A DNA stretch of 22,561 bases from Porogramme epimiltina (GCA_900155495.1 FTLJ01001074.1:1-22561); one strand, 5' to 3'; shown: positions 9,380 to 17,783, numbered from the stretch's first letter. A program made the numbers and translations. Notes: generated from the sequence alone by a model not told the origin.

Positions 9380-10795
9380 ATGCCTTCGGTCGGTTTGCAT
9401 ATGCTCTGGACGGTGCTCATCGGTCCTTCTCTCACCGCCGGTGTAGTGCTCACCAATATGACGATCGACGATGCTGACAGGAGTATCGCGTATCACCCCT
9501 CGAGTTGGTGGAGCGAAGGGGGCTTTGGTCAATGGGATGTCGACACAACACGTCTGTTCGACGGCACGTGGCACCAGGCTGTTTCTCAACCAGACGACAG
9601 CGGATTCGCAATAGTAGAGGTCCAATTCACAGGAGTCGCGGTGTACGTCTACAACGTCGTCATTGATCCGACCACCATCCGATTCACGGTCGATCACGGA
9701 TCGCCGGCTTTCTATCATGGTGGAGGGTCTGGACACCAGTACAACGTCCTCGTTTACTCCAACCACAGCATGGAGAACACGTTACATAAGCTCACCATGG
9801 TCTTGGACAACGACGGCCAATCTGAATTTTTCCTGGATCGTGTCGTATTCACTGCACAGTCCGAAGACTCGAATCCGCAGCCTTCTTCGTCGCACAGCAC
9901 CTCCCTCATCATCGTGACTCCACCCACAACATCCTCAGAAGCAAAGCCCACATCGTCATCTCAAGGGAGCCTCAGTTCCTCCCACATCCTATCTTCATCC
10001 TCACTCGGTTTGCCGCCCCCTTCTTCACCCTCATCTACGCCTTCCCAGTCCGTTTCTCAGACATCTGTACCCTCGCCTAACACTTCGTCGCAAACCCGAC
10101 CCATCTCCTCGACTCAACCCTCCACCTCCGCTGCCGGAAGCGCACCTTCGGAAACCCAGCCCGCTACCCCTCACAATAAGCACGTGGACATCATTGTCAG
10201 CGGCGTAGTGGGGGGCGCAATCGCGGCTCTCCTCGTCCTCCTCCTTTGGGCCGTGCTCTGCAAGAGGCGAGCTCGGAAGAGCCCAGTGCAGTCGCAGAAG
10301 CCGCTTCCACTGATCCCGGAATCCTCGGATGCTTCAGAGGCCTCGTTCTCACGCGTGCACTCGAGGTGCCAGTCCAAGGACTACTTCACGCTGGCTAGCC
10401 AGACGAGCTCCTGGTATGAGGAGTCCGTCGACATGCGAACCCCCACGCCGTCGCGGCCGAGCGCGGTATATGATGGGCCCACGGACACCCATGTCTCGAG
10501 CGTCGTGTTCTCTCCCAGGTCTTCGCGCGGGGCACCGCCCTCTACTACCCCCTCAACTTCATCGTCCGTGCGCGACGAACGGGAATCGGCGCAGCAAGGA
10601 GCTCCCAGGGCCGAATTACGGGTTTCGGCGCATGAGGCTGTAGAAAACGAAGGCGAGGACGACGACGGCGCTGCATCGGGGCAAGTGCAGGCGCAGCTGC
10701 TCGCGCTTGGGTTGGAGCTCAGGCAGCTGCGGCGCAAGCAGCTAGAGATGCATTCCGTGCTGCTCGACGCGCCGCCGAGGTACGAGGAAGCTTGA
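9380..10795 (+). CDS. Type I membrane protein, GQWD subfamily, C-terminal PPRY (array member 3)
   Basis: 471 residues, one exon. The frame is open from 9278, but the ATG at 9380 is chosen because it starts a signal peptide (residues 1 to about 21) that lines up with the starts of the two paralogues to the right. The ectodomain (about 22-160) has NMTIDDADRSI, GQWDVDTTRLFDGTWHQ, EVQFTGVAVYVYNVVIDP, QYNVLVYSNHSMEN and FFLDRVVFT; it has no cysteine. A Ser/Thr/Pro stalk runs about 165-265, then a membrane span at about 270-293, then CKRRARK. The tail carries PSAVYDGPTDT (360-370), an acidic patch (ENEGEDDDG), a Leu-rich coiled coil (about 435-458) and PPRY at 465-468. It lacks the second PPTY motif of its two copies. 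It is probably co-regulated with the divergent gene ending at 6445. Confidence 0.86.
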   Translation: MPSVGLHMLWTVLIGPSLTAGVVLTNMTIDDADRSIAYHPSSWWSEGGFGQWDVDTTRLFDGTWHQAVSQPDDSGFAIVEVQFTGVAVYVYNVVIDPTTIRFTVDHGSPAFYHGGGSGHQYNVLVYSNHSMENTLHKLTMVLDNDGQSEFFLDRVVFTAQSEDSNPQPSSSHSTSLIIVTPPTTSSEAKPTSSSQGSLSSSHILSSSSLGLPPPSSPSSTPSQSVSQTSVPSPNTSSQTRPISSTQPSTSAAGSAPSETQPATPHNKHVDIIVSGVVGGAIAALLVLLLWAVLCKRRARKSPVQSQKPLPLIPESSDASEASFSRVHSRCQSKDYFTLASQTSSWYEESVDMRTPTPSRPSAVYDGPTDTHVSSVVFSPRSSRGAPPSTTPSTSSSVRDERESAQQGAPRAELRVSAHEAVENEGEDDDGAASGQVQAQLLALGLELRQLRRKQLEMHSVLLDAPPRYEEA

Positions 10796-11589
10796 AGGGA
10801 GCTGTGGTGTGGCTGGGCCGCTGTGAGTACTGCGTGTTGTTCCTTTATCGCGATCTCATACAGGCATTGTCCCACCGCAGCGAGGTTTTGAAGCGTACAA
10901 TAACAATTGAAGTGGCGGTCTGTTACCGTCTTGCATATGGTATGTCTTACAATTACCCTTGCATATCCGGTTCTCCCAACCGAGTTTTATCCCCCCCCAG
11001 GACAGTACACATGGGTGCAAAGGAATCCCTCATACAATCTATTCCTTCAATGTGGAATGCCTTGCAGTTTGTGCTGAAAGAGCATTTTTGTATATGCCGA
11101 GCCAGTCACGGCTTTTGCTCGGCCCTTGGATGCGATGACGTCACTATTTACGCAGCCTCGTGACCTTTGCTACAAGTGACAGCGCAGGGCGGAAGGCGAG
11201 CACCGTTGTTACATACAGTACTATAGACGATATGTGGGGGCGGTCACGCTGGGTTCTCAGGCAGGCATGCGCTCCTTCGCTTTCTAATGGCGAATGACTT
11301 CGTAGCGAAACACCTCTTCTACATGTGCCGCATGAATAATAGTAGCCTGGGCTGATAGCACAGCAAGCGCCGCATGTATTTCATCAGGTATTGCTCTAAC
11401 AAAGGACTGTACATACGAACCTGCTCCCATTGTCGTCTGGCCGGCCTCCAAGTCCAGATACACCAGCAGCAAGTTCAACGGCGAAGATCGAGCCGTCGCG
11501 CTCGGCCAGGGTGAGATATACCGCGAGCTCGTCGAACCTCTGTCATGGGTTCGTAGGGTTGGATAGGGATGAGGCGATGTGATAGAGTT
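10796..11589. repeat. Duplicated 3' flank, copy A
   Basis: Sequence after the stop at 10795 matches, nearly base for base over long stretches, the sequence after the next paralogue (14239 to about 15009), with small insertions and deletions. It includes a GTGAGT..CATACAG splice-like stretch (10823-10863), the phrase CTGAAAGAGCATTTTTGTATATGCCGAGC split by minor changes, and a TGACGTCA palindrome (11136-11143). A minus-strand open frame around 11284-11598 is partly preserved in the other copy, but frames break between copies, so I do not call a gene. Confidence 0.75.
11136..11143. promoter_or_regulatory. TGACGTCA palindrome (CRE-like bZIP site), copy A
   Basis: A perfect TGACGTCA, the classical ATF/CREB-type bZIP site, lies in the duplicated flank 3' of array member 3. 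It is kept unchanged at 14564-14571 in the second copy, while neighbouring bases differ. Function is not shown: an eight-base palindrome can occur by chance, and shared ancestry alone would also preserve it. Confidence 0.35.
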
Positions 11590-11933
11590 GGATGGCATAA
11601 TGACAGAGTTTGCTGAATGTTGGTCGAAGTGTTACCAAACCCTGTTGGAGGGAACTCGACAGTGTTGACGAGGTCGGTGTACAAGGCGGTGCGGGCCATG
11701 AACTGGGGGGAGATTACCCTATCCTCCACGTCGCCTAGGTTGTCATTCCAGCCGCCTTGGAGGGTATGACCTCGGCGGGGATGAATGATCGCACCTTGCT
11801 GCCATGATCCCACGGGCGACTCGGAGGAGGAGGGGGCAACACCACTGACCAGTGACGTTGGTCACCGGTGGTGTGATTTGTAGACGCTGCCGCGGCGATT
11901 GTCGTGAGGTCATCGAGGTGGGGCAGCAATCGT
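11590..11933 (-). pseudogene. Relic of an array-member-2-type gene, copy A
   Basis: Minus-strand sequence resembles the first part of the gene at 6445-8229: leader, the GSWQQGA region, the DVEDRVISPQF strand, then VNTVEF. Three defects are visible. The start ATG is ACG (11931-11933), codon 8 is TGA (11910-11912) where the parent has TGG, and the reading frame shifts around the former CxxC codons, which are missing. After VNTVEF the sequence jumps to the parent's stalk (TGFxxTSTN), a deletion equal to about 0.4 kb of the parent (roughly 7488-7892). The membrane span and tail are absent. Confidence 0.8.
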
Positions 11934-12810
11934 ACAATGACTAAGGGAGCACGGGATGAGGCCGCCAGAGTGTTGGGCCTCTGGCCAAGTAAGTCATGAG
12001 AGGTCAAGTCAAGTAGGCGTTGTACGAATAGAAGGGTGCGCTGTTGACATCAACTCGTGATTAGTCCCACAGTCTGATCCAGATGACATCATCTTATCAG
12101 GCGCTGAAGCGCTCAAGGCCCTTTCGACGCAATCGCTCGGATACCACGTCGCTCACAGCTCTGACTGGGCCCAACCTCTTTGAAGCTACATACTTGAACT
12201 TCATGTAAACCTCTTTTTCTTCGTCCCGGTTGCCGGCGCCAAAACCGGGCGCGGTTCGATCAAGTCCAGTGATCAGTGGTCCCACCGTCGTGACGCCACT
12301 AGTACGTGTTCCGTCTCCACCCGCATGTTACAAGTTATCTAAACCAAGCATAGTAGTCTATGAAGCATCTGTCAGAGCACACAGAACGTAGGAGTATAGT
12401 AACAGACCCTCTATCTAAGGGCTTTTGGAAGCATGACTGACAAACTGTAAATCTATTGTTATTGGCGAGCTATAGAATCACTTCAAATGATCGTTTGAAA
12501 TACAGGTACAATGTACAATCGTTCTAGGTTACGGAAACTCCATAGAAATGGTCATGTTCCACTCGAGCGCTGTTTTCCCAGGTTTCTTGGTCGGAATCTT
12601 GGTGTGCGGATACTGGAAGACCATCAAGTCTTGCGGCTGCGTCGACACGGAAACCTATTGCTATGCGCATCTACTGACACAACCCCAACTACTTTTAATG
12701 TGAGACTACAGCTGTACGAGCTGGCCCTCTTATCTCTATCCCTCCGGCTTCTGGCAACTCCTGCGCAGACTCTCCCTCGTCACCAGCGCTTCTTATGCCA
12801 TCTAGCTGAT
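11934..12810 (+). promoter_or_regulatory. Copied upstream region of array member 4
   Basis: This is a diverged copy of the shared upstream region at 8230-9379. It retains the CGTGATTAGTCCCAC block with TGACATCA (12084-12091), a TCTATGAA stretch near 12360 and the exact 17-base TGCGTCGACACGGAAAC (12638-12654), placed 173 bases before the start codon. The splice-like GTGAGT of the first copy reads GCGAGC here, so a leader intron at that point is probably lost. An ATG at 12511 is in frame with the main coding region. Confidence 0.6.
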
Positions 12811-14238
12811 ATGCCGTCACCTACTCTGCATATTCTCTGCACACTCCTTGTCAGCTGGTCTTTCATAGCCGGTGCAGTCATTAGCAATGTGACGATTGAC
12901 GATGCTCACCAGTACATTGTATATCGCCCCCCAGGAGGGTGGAGTGTTGGATTGGGTCAGTGGGATATCGCCGCAACGCAGCTCTTCGATGGAACGTGGC
13001 ACCAGGCTCTCTCTTCACAGGGAGAAAACGTGTCACCATCTGTTGAATTTCGATTCAAAGGAGTCGCAGTGTACATTTACAACGTCGTCATCAACCCAAC
13101 TTTCATTCAATTCCAGCTCGACAACGAATCTCCGACTACCTATCATAGTGGAATGCTAGGACCTGGAGTTCATTACAACGTCCTCGTTTACTCTAACCAA
13201 GGCTTGGAGAACAAACCTCACACGCTCACCATGACCTCAAGTAACGAGAACGCACCTAACCTTTTCTTCGACCATCTCGTAGTCACTACACAGCAAGAGG
13301 TCCAAATTTCAGTGCTGCCTTCGCAACATGGTACCACCACCACCATCATTGGAACTATGGAGCCGGGAGCAAATTCCACATCTTTGCCTAAAGAGAGCCC
13401 CACTCCATCCAACCGCTTTCCGTCATTCTCACCGGTTTCGACTGTCTTCCCTCAACTCTCGACTGTATCTTCCCAGTCTGTTTTCCCGACCCAACATTCG
13501 TCTATGCCATCATCTATTCTTCCACCACAGAACCGGTCCGCCTCCCCGAGTCAGCCCACTATGCGTGCAGTGGACTTGCCAGTCGTTCCGCCCAATAAGC
13601 ACACGGAGATCGCTGTCGGTGGGGCAGTAGGAGGTGTAGCGATACTCCTCCTCCTCGGTGTCTCGACTATTCTCTGCAGGAGGCGGGCTCAGTCCGCTCG
13701 AGAATGTACAGCACGGTTGCGACAGCCGTGCTCACATATCTCCGAATCCTCGGACGCTCTTGATGCCCCAGAATTGCCCCCCACATATTCCCTTGCACGG
13801 GCGCCCTCGGATTGCTCGTCCAAACGCCGTTACACTGCGCTCACTGGTCCCCAAAGCTCCTCGTCCTCCGCCCCCCTCACGCCATCGCAGCTAAGCGCGG
13901 TTTGCGATGGACCCACGGCCCTGTCCCAACACGGAGCGCCCCCGTATCGCTTCTCGCATGTCATGTTCTCCCTCGAGTCTCTGCGCGGGCAGCCGCCCTC
14001 CAGCGTGCCCTCATCATTATCATTCGTCCCCAACGAGCGGGGTATGGTACTGCAAGGCAAAGCCGATCCGGAACCCGAGGCTGCGGGACGCGACGACCAT
14101 AGTGACGACGATGGGACCTCCATGCAATTCCGCGCTCAGCTCTCCGCGCTCCAGTTGGAGCTCAAATGGCTGCGTTCTAAACAGCGGCAGATGCATTCCG
14201 TGTTGCTCGACGTGCCGCCGAGGTACGAGGAAGCTTGA
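12811..14238 (+). CDS. Type I membrane protein, GQWD subfamily, with PPTY and PPRY (array member 4)
   Basis: 475 residues, one exon. The ATG at 12811 opens a signal peptide (LHILCTLLVSWSFIAG) matching both paralogues. The frame is open back to an ATG at 12511, but those 100 codons correspond to untranslated leader in the neighbours. The ectodomain has NVTIDDAHQYI, GLGQWDIAATQLFDGTWHQ, KGVAVYIYNVVINP, HYNVLVYSNQGLEN and LFFDHLVVTT, with no cysteine. The stalk is about 165-262 and the membrane span about 266-288, followed by CRRRAQ. The tail has PPTY at 323-326, SAVCDGPT (a Tyr-to-Cys change relative to the paralogues), an acidic patch (DDHSDDDG), a coiled coil (about 438-458) and PPRY at 469-472. 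The closest relative is the gene at 16404-17783, which shares the PPTY. Confidence 0.85.
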   Translation: MPSPTLHILCTLLVSWSFIAGAVISNVTIDDAHQYIVYRPPGGWSVGLGQWDIAATQLFDGTWHQALSSQGENVSPSVEFRFKGVAVYIYNVVINPTFIQFQLDNESPTTYHSGMLGPGVHYNVLVYSNQGLENKPHTLTMTSSNENAPNLFFDHLVVTTQQEVQISVLPSQHGTTTTIIGTMEPGANSTSLPKESPTPSNRFPSFSPVSTVFPQLSTVSSQSVFPTQHSSMPSSILPPQNRSASPSQPTMRAVDLPVVPPNKHTEIAVGGAVGGVAILLLLGVSTILCRRRAQSARECTARLRQPCSHISESSDALDAPELPPTYSLARAPSDCSSKRRYTALTGPQSSSSSAPLTPSQLSAVCDGPTALSQHGAPPYRFSHVMFSLESLRGQPPSSVPSSLSFVPNERGMVLQGKADPEPEAAGRDDHSDDDGTSMQFRAQLSALQLELKWLRSKQRQMHSVLLDVPPRYEEA

Positions 14239-15009
14239 AGGGAGCTGTGGTGTGGCTGGGCCGCGGTGAGTACTGTGTGCTGTTCCTTTGTCGTGATCTC
14301 ATACAGGCATTGTGAGACCGTAGCGAGGTTTTGAAGCGTACAATAAGAATTGAAGGGGCGGTCTGTTCCCGTCTTGCATATGGTACGTAGTCTTACAGTT
14401 CCGCTTGCACATCCGGTCCTCAAAACAGAACAGTACATTTGGGTTCAAAGGAATCCCTCATACAATCTACTCCTTCAATGTGGAACGCCTTGCAGTTTGT
14501 GCTGAAAGAGCATTTTTGTATATGCCGAGCTAGTCACGGCTTTAACTCCGCCCTTGGATGCAATGACGTCACTATTTCCGCAGTCTCGTGACTCTTGCTA
14601 CAAGCGACAGCACAGGGCGGAAGGCGAGCACCGTTGTTGCATACTATAGACGATATGTAAGAGTGGTCACGCTGTGTTCTCAGGCAGGCCTGCACTTCTT
14701 CGCTTTCTAATGGCGAACGACCTCGTAGCAAAACACCTCTTCTACACCGTACACGTGCCGCATGGATAATAGTAGCCCGGACTCGTAGCACCGCAAGCGC
14801 CACATGTATTTCATCAGGTATTGTTCTAACAAAGTACTCTACACATGAACCTACTCCCATTGTCGTCTAACCGACCTCCGAGTCTGAATACATCAACAAG
14901 AACGGAGATGACGAAGATCGAGCCGTCGCGCTCGATCGGGATGAGATGTACCCCGAGCTCGTCGAGCCTCCGGCATGGGTTCGTAGGGTTGGAAAGGGAT
15001 GAAGTGATC
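14239..15009. repeat. Duplicated 3' flank, copy B
   Basis: Second copy of the sequence at 10796-11589, starting directly after the stop codon of array member 4. Stop-to-stop distance between members 3 and 4 is 3443 bases, which sets the size of the tandem unit. It contains the splice-like stretch at 14266-14306 and the TGACGTCA palindrome at 14564-14571. Small insertions (for example near 14747) break the minus-strand frames seen in copy A. Confidence 0.75.
14564..14571. promoter_or_regulatory. TGACGTCA palindrome (CRE-like bZIP site), copy B
   Basis: Same eight-base palindrome as at 11136-11143, in the equivalent place after array member 4. It was not found in the shorter flank after array member 6. 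The case for function rests only on conservation between two recent copies. Confidence 0.3.
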
Positions 15010-15386
15010 CGACAGGGTCGAATGGCTTACTGGTAGAGTTGGTCAAAGTACTAACAAGCCCCGTTAGAGCGAACTCGACAGGGTTGACGAGGACGTTGTA
15101 CACGTACAAGGCGATGCAGGCCATGAACTGGGCGGGGATTATCCTATCTTCTGCGTCTCCAGGGTAGCTATCCAAGACGCTTGGAGAGTCTGGCCGGGGC
15201 TGGGATGAATGCTCGCACCTTGCTGCCATGATTCCGCGGGTGACTCGGATTAGGAGGGGGCAACACCACTGACCAGTGACGTTGGTCACCGGTGGTGTGA
15301 TTTGTAGATGCCGCCGCGGCGATTGTCGTGAAGAGGAGGATGCAGGGAAGAGTGGAAGAAGGTCATCGGGGTGGGGCAGCAATCAT
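15010..15386 (-). pseudogene. Relic of an array-member-2-type gene, copy B
   Basis: Minus-strand relic parallel to 11590-11933. The start ATG is still present (15384-15386) and the first codons MIAA.PR match the parent, but codon 8 is TGA (15363-15365). The CxxC codons are lost and the frame changes there. DAEDRIIPAQF and ALYVYNVLVNPVEF remain readable. After that the sequence jumps to the stalk-like TGLVSTLTNS, the same deletion point as copy A. No membrane span or tail remains. The stop at codon 8 is shared with copy A, so the parent of both relics was already broken. Confidence 0.82.
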
Positions 15387-16403
15387 GGAGTGACCAAGGG
15401 AGCACGGGATGAGGCCGCCAGAGTAATGTGGAGTGAAAGATGCAGACAGGGCATGGAAAAGAACTTTTTGCTGTGGATGACGTCGATGGCCTTCTCTTGT
15501 CCAGCCTACAGGGCCTCTGCGGCCTACGGAGCCTCTGGCCGAGCAAGTCATGAGAGGTCAAGTCAAGTGGGCGTTGTACGAATAGAAGGTAGCAATGTGC
15601 GCGCTATAGCTATTGACAAGATCGAGTCAATCAACTCGTGATTAGTCCCACAGTCTGATCCAGATCATGACATCATCGCTTGTGGTGTAGCACTTCCGGA
15701 TCTTATCGGGCGCTTAATGCCCTTTAGATGCAAACACTCCGAGTCGGACCCCACGTCGCTCACAGCTCCAACTGGGCCCAACCTCTTTGAGGCTCCCTGA
15801 ATTTCAGGTAAACTTCTTTTGTTTCCGGCGTCGAAACCGGTCGCGGTTTGATCAGGTCCAGTGATGAGCGGCCCCTCATCGTGACGCTACTAGTACGTGT
15901 TCCGTCTCCACACGCATGTTACAAGTTATCTAAATCAAGCATATTGGTCTATAAAGCACCCGTGAGAGAACACATAATGTAGCAGGCTAGTAACAGATCC
16001 TCTATCCCGGGGGGGTTGGGAAGCATGGCTTATAAACTGTAAGTGTATTGTTATTGGCAAGTGATGGAATCACTTCAACTGATCGTTGGAAATACAAATA
16101 CAATGTACAATCGCTCTAGGTTACAAAACCTCCATAGAGATGGCCATGTTCCATTCGATCGCTGTGTTCCCAGGTTTCCTGGACGGAACCTTGGGTGTGC
16201 GGATATTGGAAGACCATCAAGTTCTGCGGCTGCGTCGACACGGAAACCTATTGCTGTGTGCATACACAACCCCGTTGCTTTTAATGCAAGACTGCAGCTG
16301 TATGAACCAAACTCCCTATTTCCATCCCCTAGACTTGTCACAGCTCTTGTGCAAAATCTCTGTCGTTGCCAGCATCTCCTACGCAATCGTATGGTGCTAG
16401 GAA
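15387..16403 (+). promoter_or_regulatory. Copied upstream region of array member 5
   Basis: Third copy of the shared upstream region. It keeps the CGTGATTAGTCCCAC block with TGACATCA (15668-15675), a TATAAA at 15950-15955 where the other copies read TATGAA, and the exact 17-base TGCGTCGACACGGAAAC (16231-16247), again 173 bases before the start. It is about 150 bases longer than copy A, mainly because the part nearest the relic start is better preserved. An upstream open frame starting at 16103 runs into the coding region in another frame. Confidence 0.6.
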
Positions 16404-17783
16404 ATGTCGACGCTCGTTTTGCATATCCCCTGTGCACTCCTTTTCAGCGCGTCTTTCGCAACCGGTGTAGTGCTCAGTAATGTGACACTGGACGATGCTA
16501 ACGGGAATATCATGTATCGCCCCTCGGGTTCGTGGAGCGTAGGATTTGGTCAATGGGATGTCAACACAGCGCATCTCTTCAACGGAACGTGGCATCATAC
16601 TCTTTCTTCACAGGGAGAAAACCAGTCTCCATCCATTGAGGTTCAATTCACCGGAGTCGCGGTGTATGTCTACAACGTCATCATCGATCCAGCTATCATC
16701 CAGTTTCAGCTCGACAATGAATCCCCGACCATCTATCCTGTTTTGGGAGGATCTGGAGTCCAGTACAACGCCCTCGTCTATTCAAATTACGGCTTGGAGA
16801 ACAGGTCGCATACACTCACCGTGACCATGGCCTTGAATAACGATGGCATATCTGCACTTTTCTTCGACCGTCTGGTCATCACCGTACAGCAAGAGGAACA
16901 GATTGTGAAGCCGACTTCGTCGAATGGCCAGCTCCCTATTATCACAACTCCATCCAAGTCTTTACCTCAGGGGAGCCCCAGTTCGTCCGATCTCTCGCTT
17001 TCATCATCTCTGGGTTCGACCGCCCCCTCTCCACCCTCGTCCGTACATTCCCGGATCTCATCTTCATCTCTGTCCTCGCCCATTCCACCATCACAAACCC
17101 AGCCAACAGTTCCACTCACCAAGCGCGCGGAATTTGCTATCGGCGGCGCACTAGTGGGGGGCGTGGCCGTGACCCTCCTCATCATCGGCATCTCGACTAT
17201 TCTATGCAGGAGGCGCGCTCGGCCTACCCGAGAACGCGCAGGACGATCTCGGGAATCGTTCTCGCCGATCCTGGAATTCTCGGATGCCTCAGGCGCCCCA
17301 GAAATTCCTCCCACATACACGTCGCTCGCGCGCGCGCACTCGGCGTGCCCGTCCAAGAACCCCTTCGTGCTCGGTAGCCCCACGAGCGCAGTGTGCGCCG
17401 TCCCCTTCACACCATCGCAGCCAAGCGCGGTGTACGACGGACCTACAGACACCCCGTCCGAGTCCGAGTACGAAACGCCCTCGCACCACCCCTCCAGCGT
17501 CGTGCTTTCTCCGGAGTATTCGCGCGGTGAACGATCCTCTAGCATGCCCCATACGCTACCGTTCGCTCCCGACGGGCAATCGGTACAGCAAGCCACTATC
17601 GACCCAGGGTCTCCGGAACACGAACCTGTGGTGCACGAGGACGATGGCAACGATGACATGATCTCCACTCAAGTCCGCGCGCGGTTCATCGCGCTCGAGT
17701 TGGAACTCCAACGGCTGCGGTTGAAGCAACAGGAGATGCATTCTGTGTTGCACGACGCGCCGCCGAGGTACGAGGAAACTTGA
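16404..17783 (+). CDS. Type I membrane protein, GQWD subfamily, with PPTY and PPRY (array member 5)
   Basis: 459 residues, one exon. The ATG at 16404 starts a signal peptide (LHIPCALLFSASFATG). The ectodomain has NVTLDDANGNI, PSGSWSVGFGQWDVNTAHL, NGTWHHT, QFTGVAVYVYNVIIDP, QYNALVYSNYGLEN and LFFDRLVIT; no cysteine before the membrane. A Ser/Pro stalk runs about 168-240, shorter than in the neighbours. The membrane span is about 245-267, followed by CRRRARPTRER. The tail carries PPTY at 302-305, PSAVYDGPTDTPS (340-352), SSVVLSPEYSRG (364-375), an acidic patch (HEDDGNDD), a coiled coil (about 423-446) and PPRY at 453-456. It is the last intact copy of the array; the next gene to the right is unrelated. 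Confidence 0.86.
   Translation: MSTLVLHIPCALLFSASFATGVVLSNVTLDDANGNIMYRPSGSWSVGFGQWDVNTAHLFNGTWHHTLSSQGENQSPSIEVQFTGVAVYVYNVIIDPAIIQFQLDNESPTIYPVLGGSGVQYNALVYSNYGLENRSHTLTVTMALNNDGISALFFDRLVITVQQEEQIVKPTSSNGQLPIITTPSKSLPQGSPSSSDLSLSSSLGSTAPSPPSSVHSRISSSSLSSPIPPSQTQPTVPLTKRAEFAIGGALVGGVAVTLLIIGISTILCRRRARPTRERAGRSRESFSPILEFSDASGAPEIPPTYTSLARAHSACPSKNPFVLGSPTSAVCAVPFTPSQPSAVYDGPTDTPSESEYETPSHHPSSVVLSPEYSRGERSSSMPHTLPFAPDGQSVQQATIDPGSPEHEPVVHEDDGNDDMISTQVRARFIALELELQRLRLKQQEMHSVLHDAPPRYEET

Noticed and set aside
11284..11598. Minus-strand frame of 104 codons in the duplicated flank, with a partial match at 14534-14860
   Set aside because: Some codons match between the copies, but small insertions shift the frame in the second copy and there is no recognisable domain. 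It is more likely duplicated non-coding sequence or the decayed end of the relic.
11842..11876. Imperfect inverted repeat CACCACTGACCA..TGGTCACCGGTGGTG, also near 15263-15298
   Set aside because: It lies inside both relics and the arms are interrupted. Its presence in both copies is explained by the shared ancestor, so no separate element is needed.
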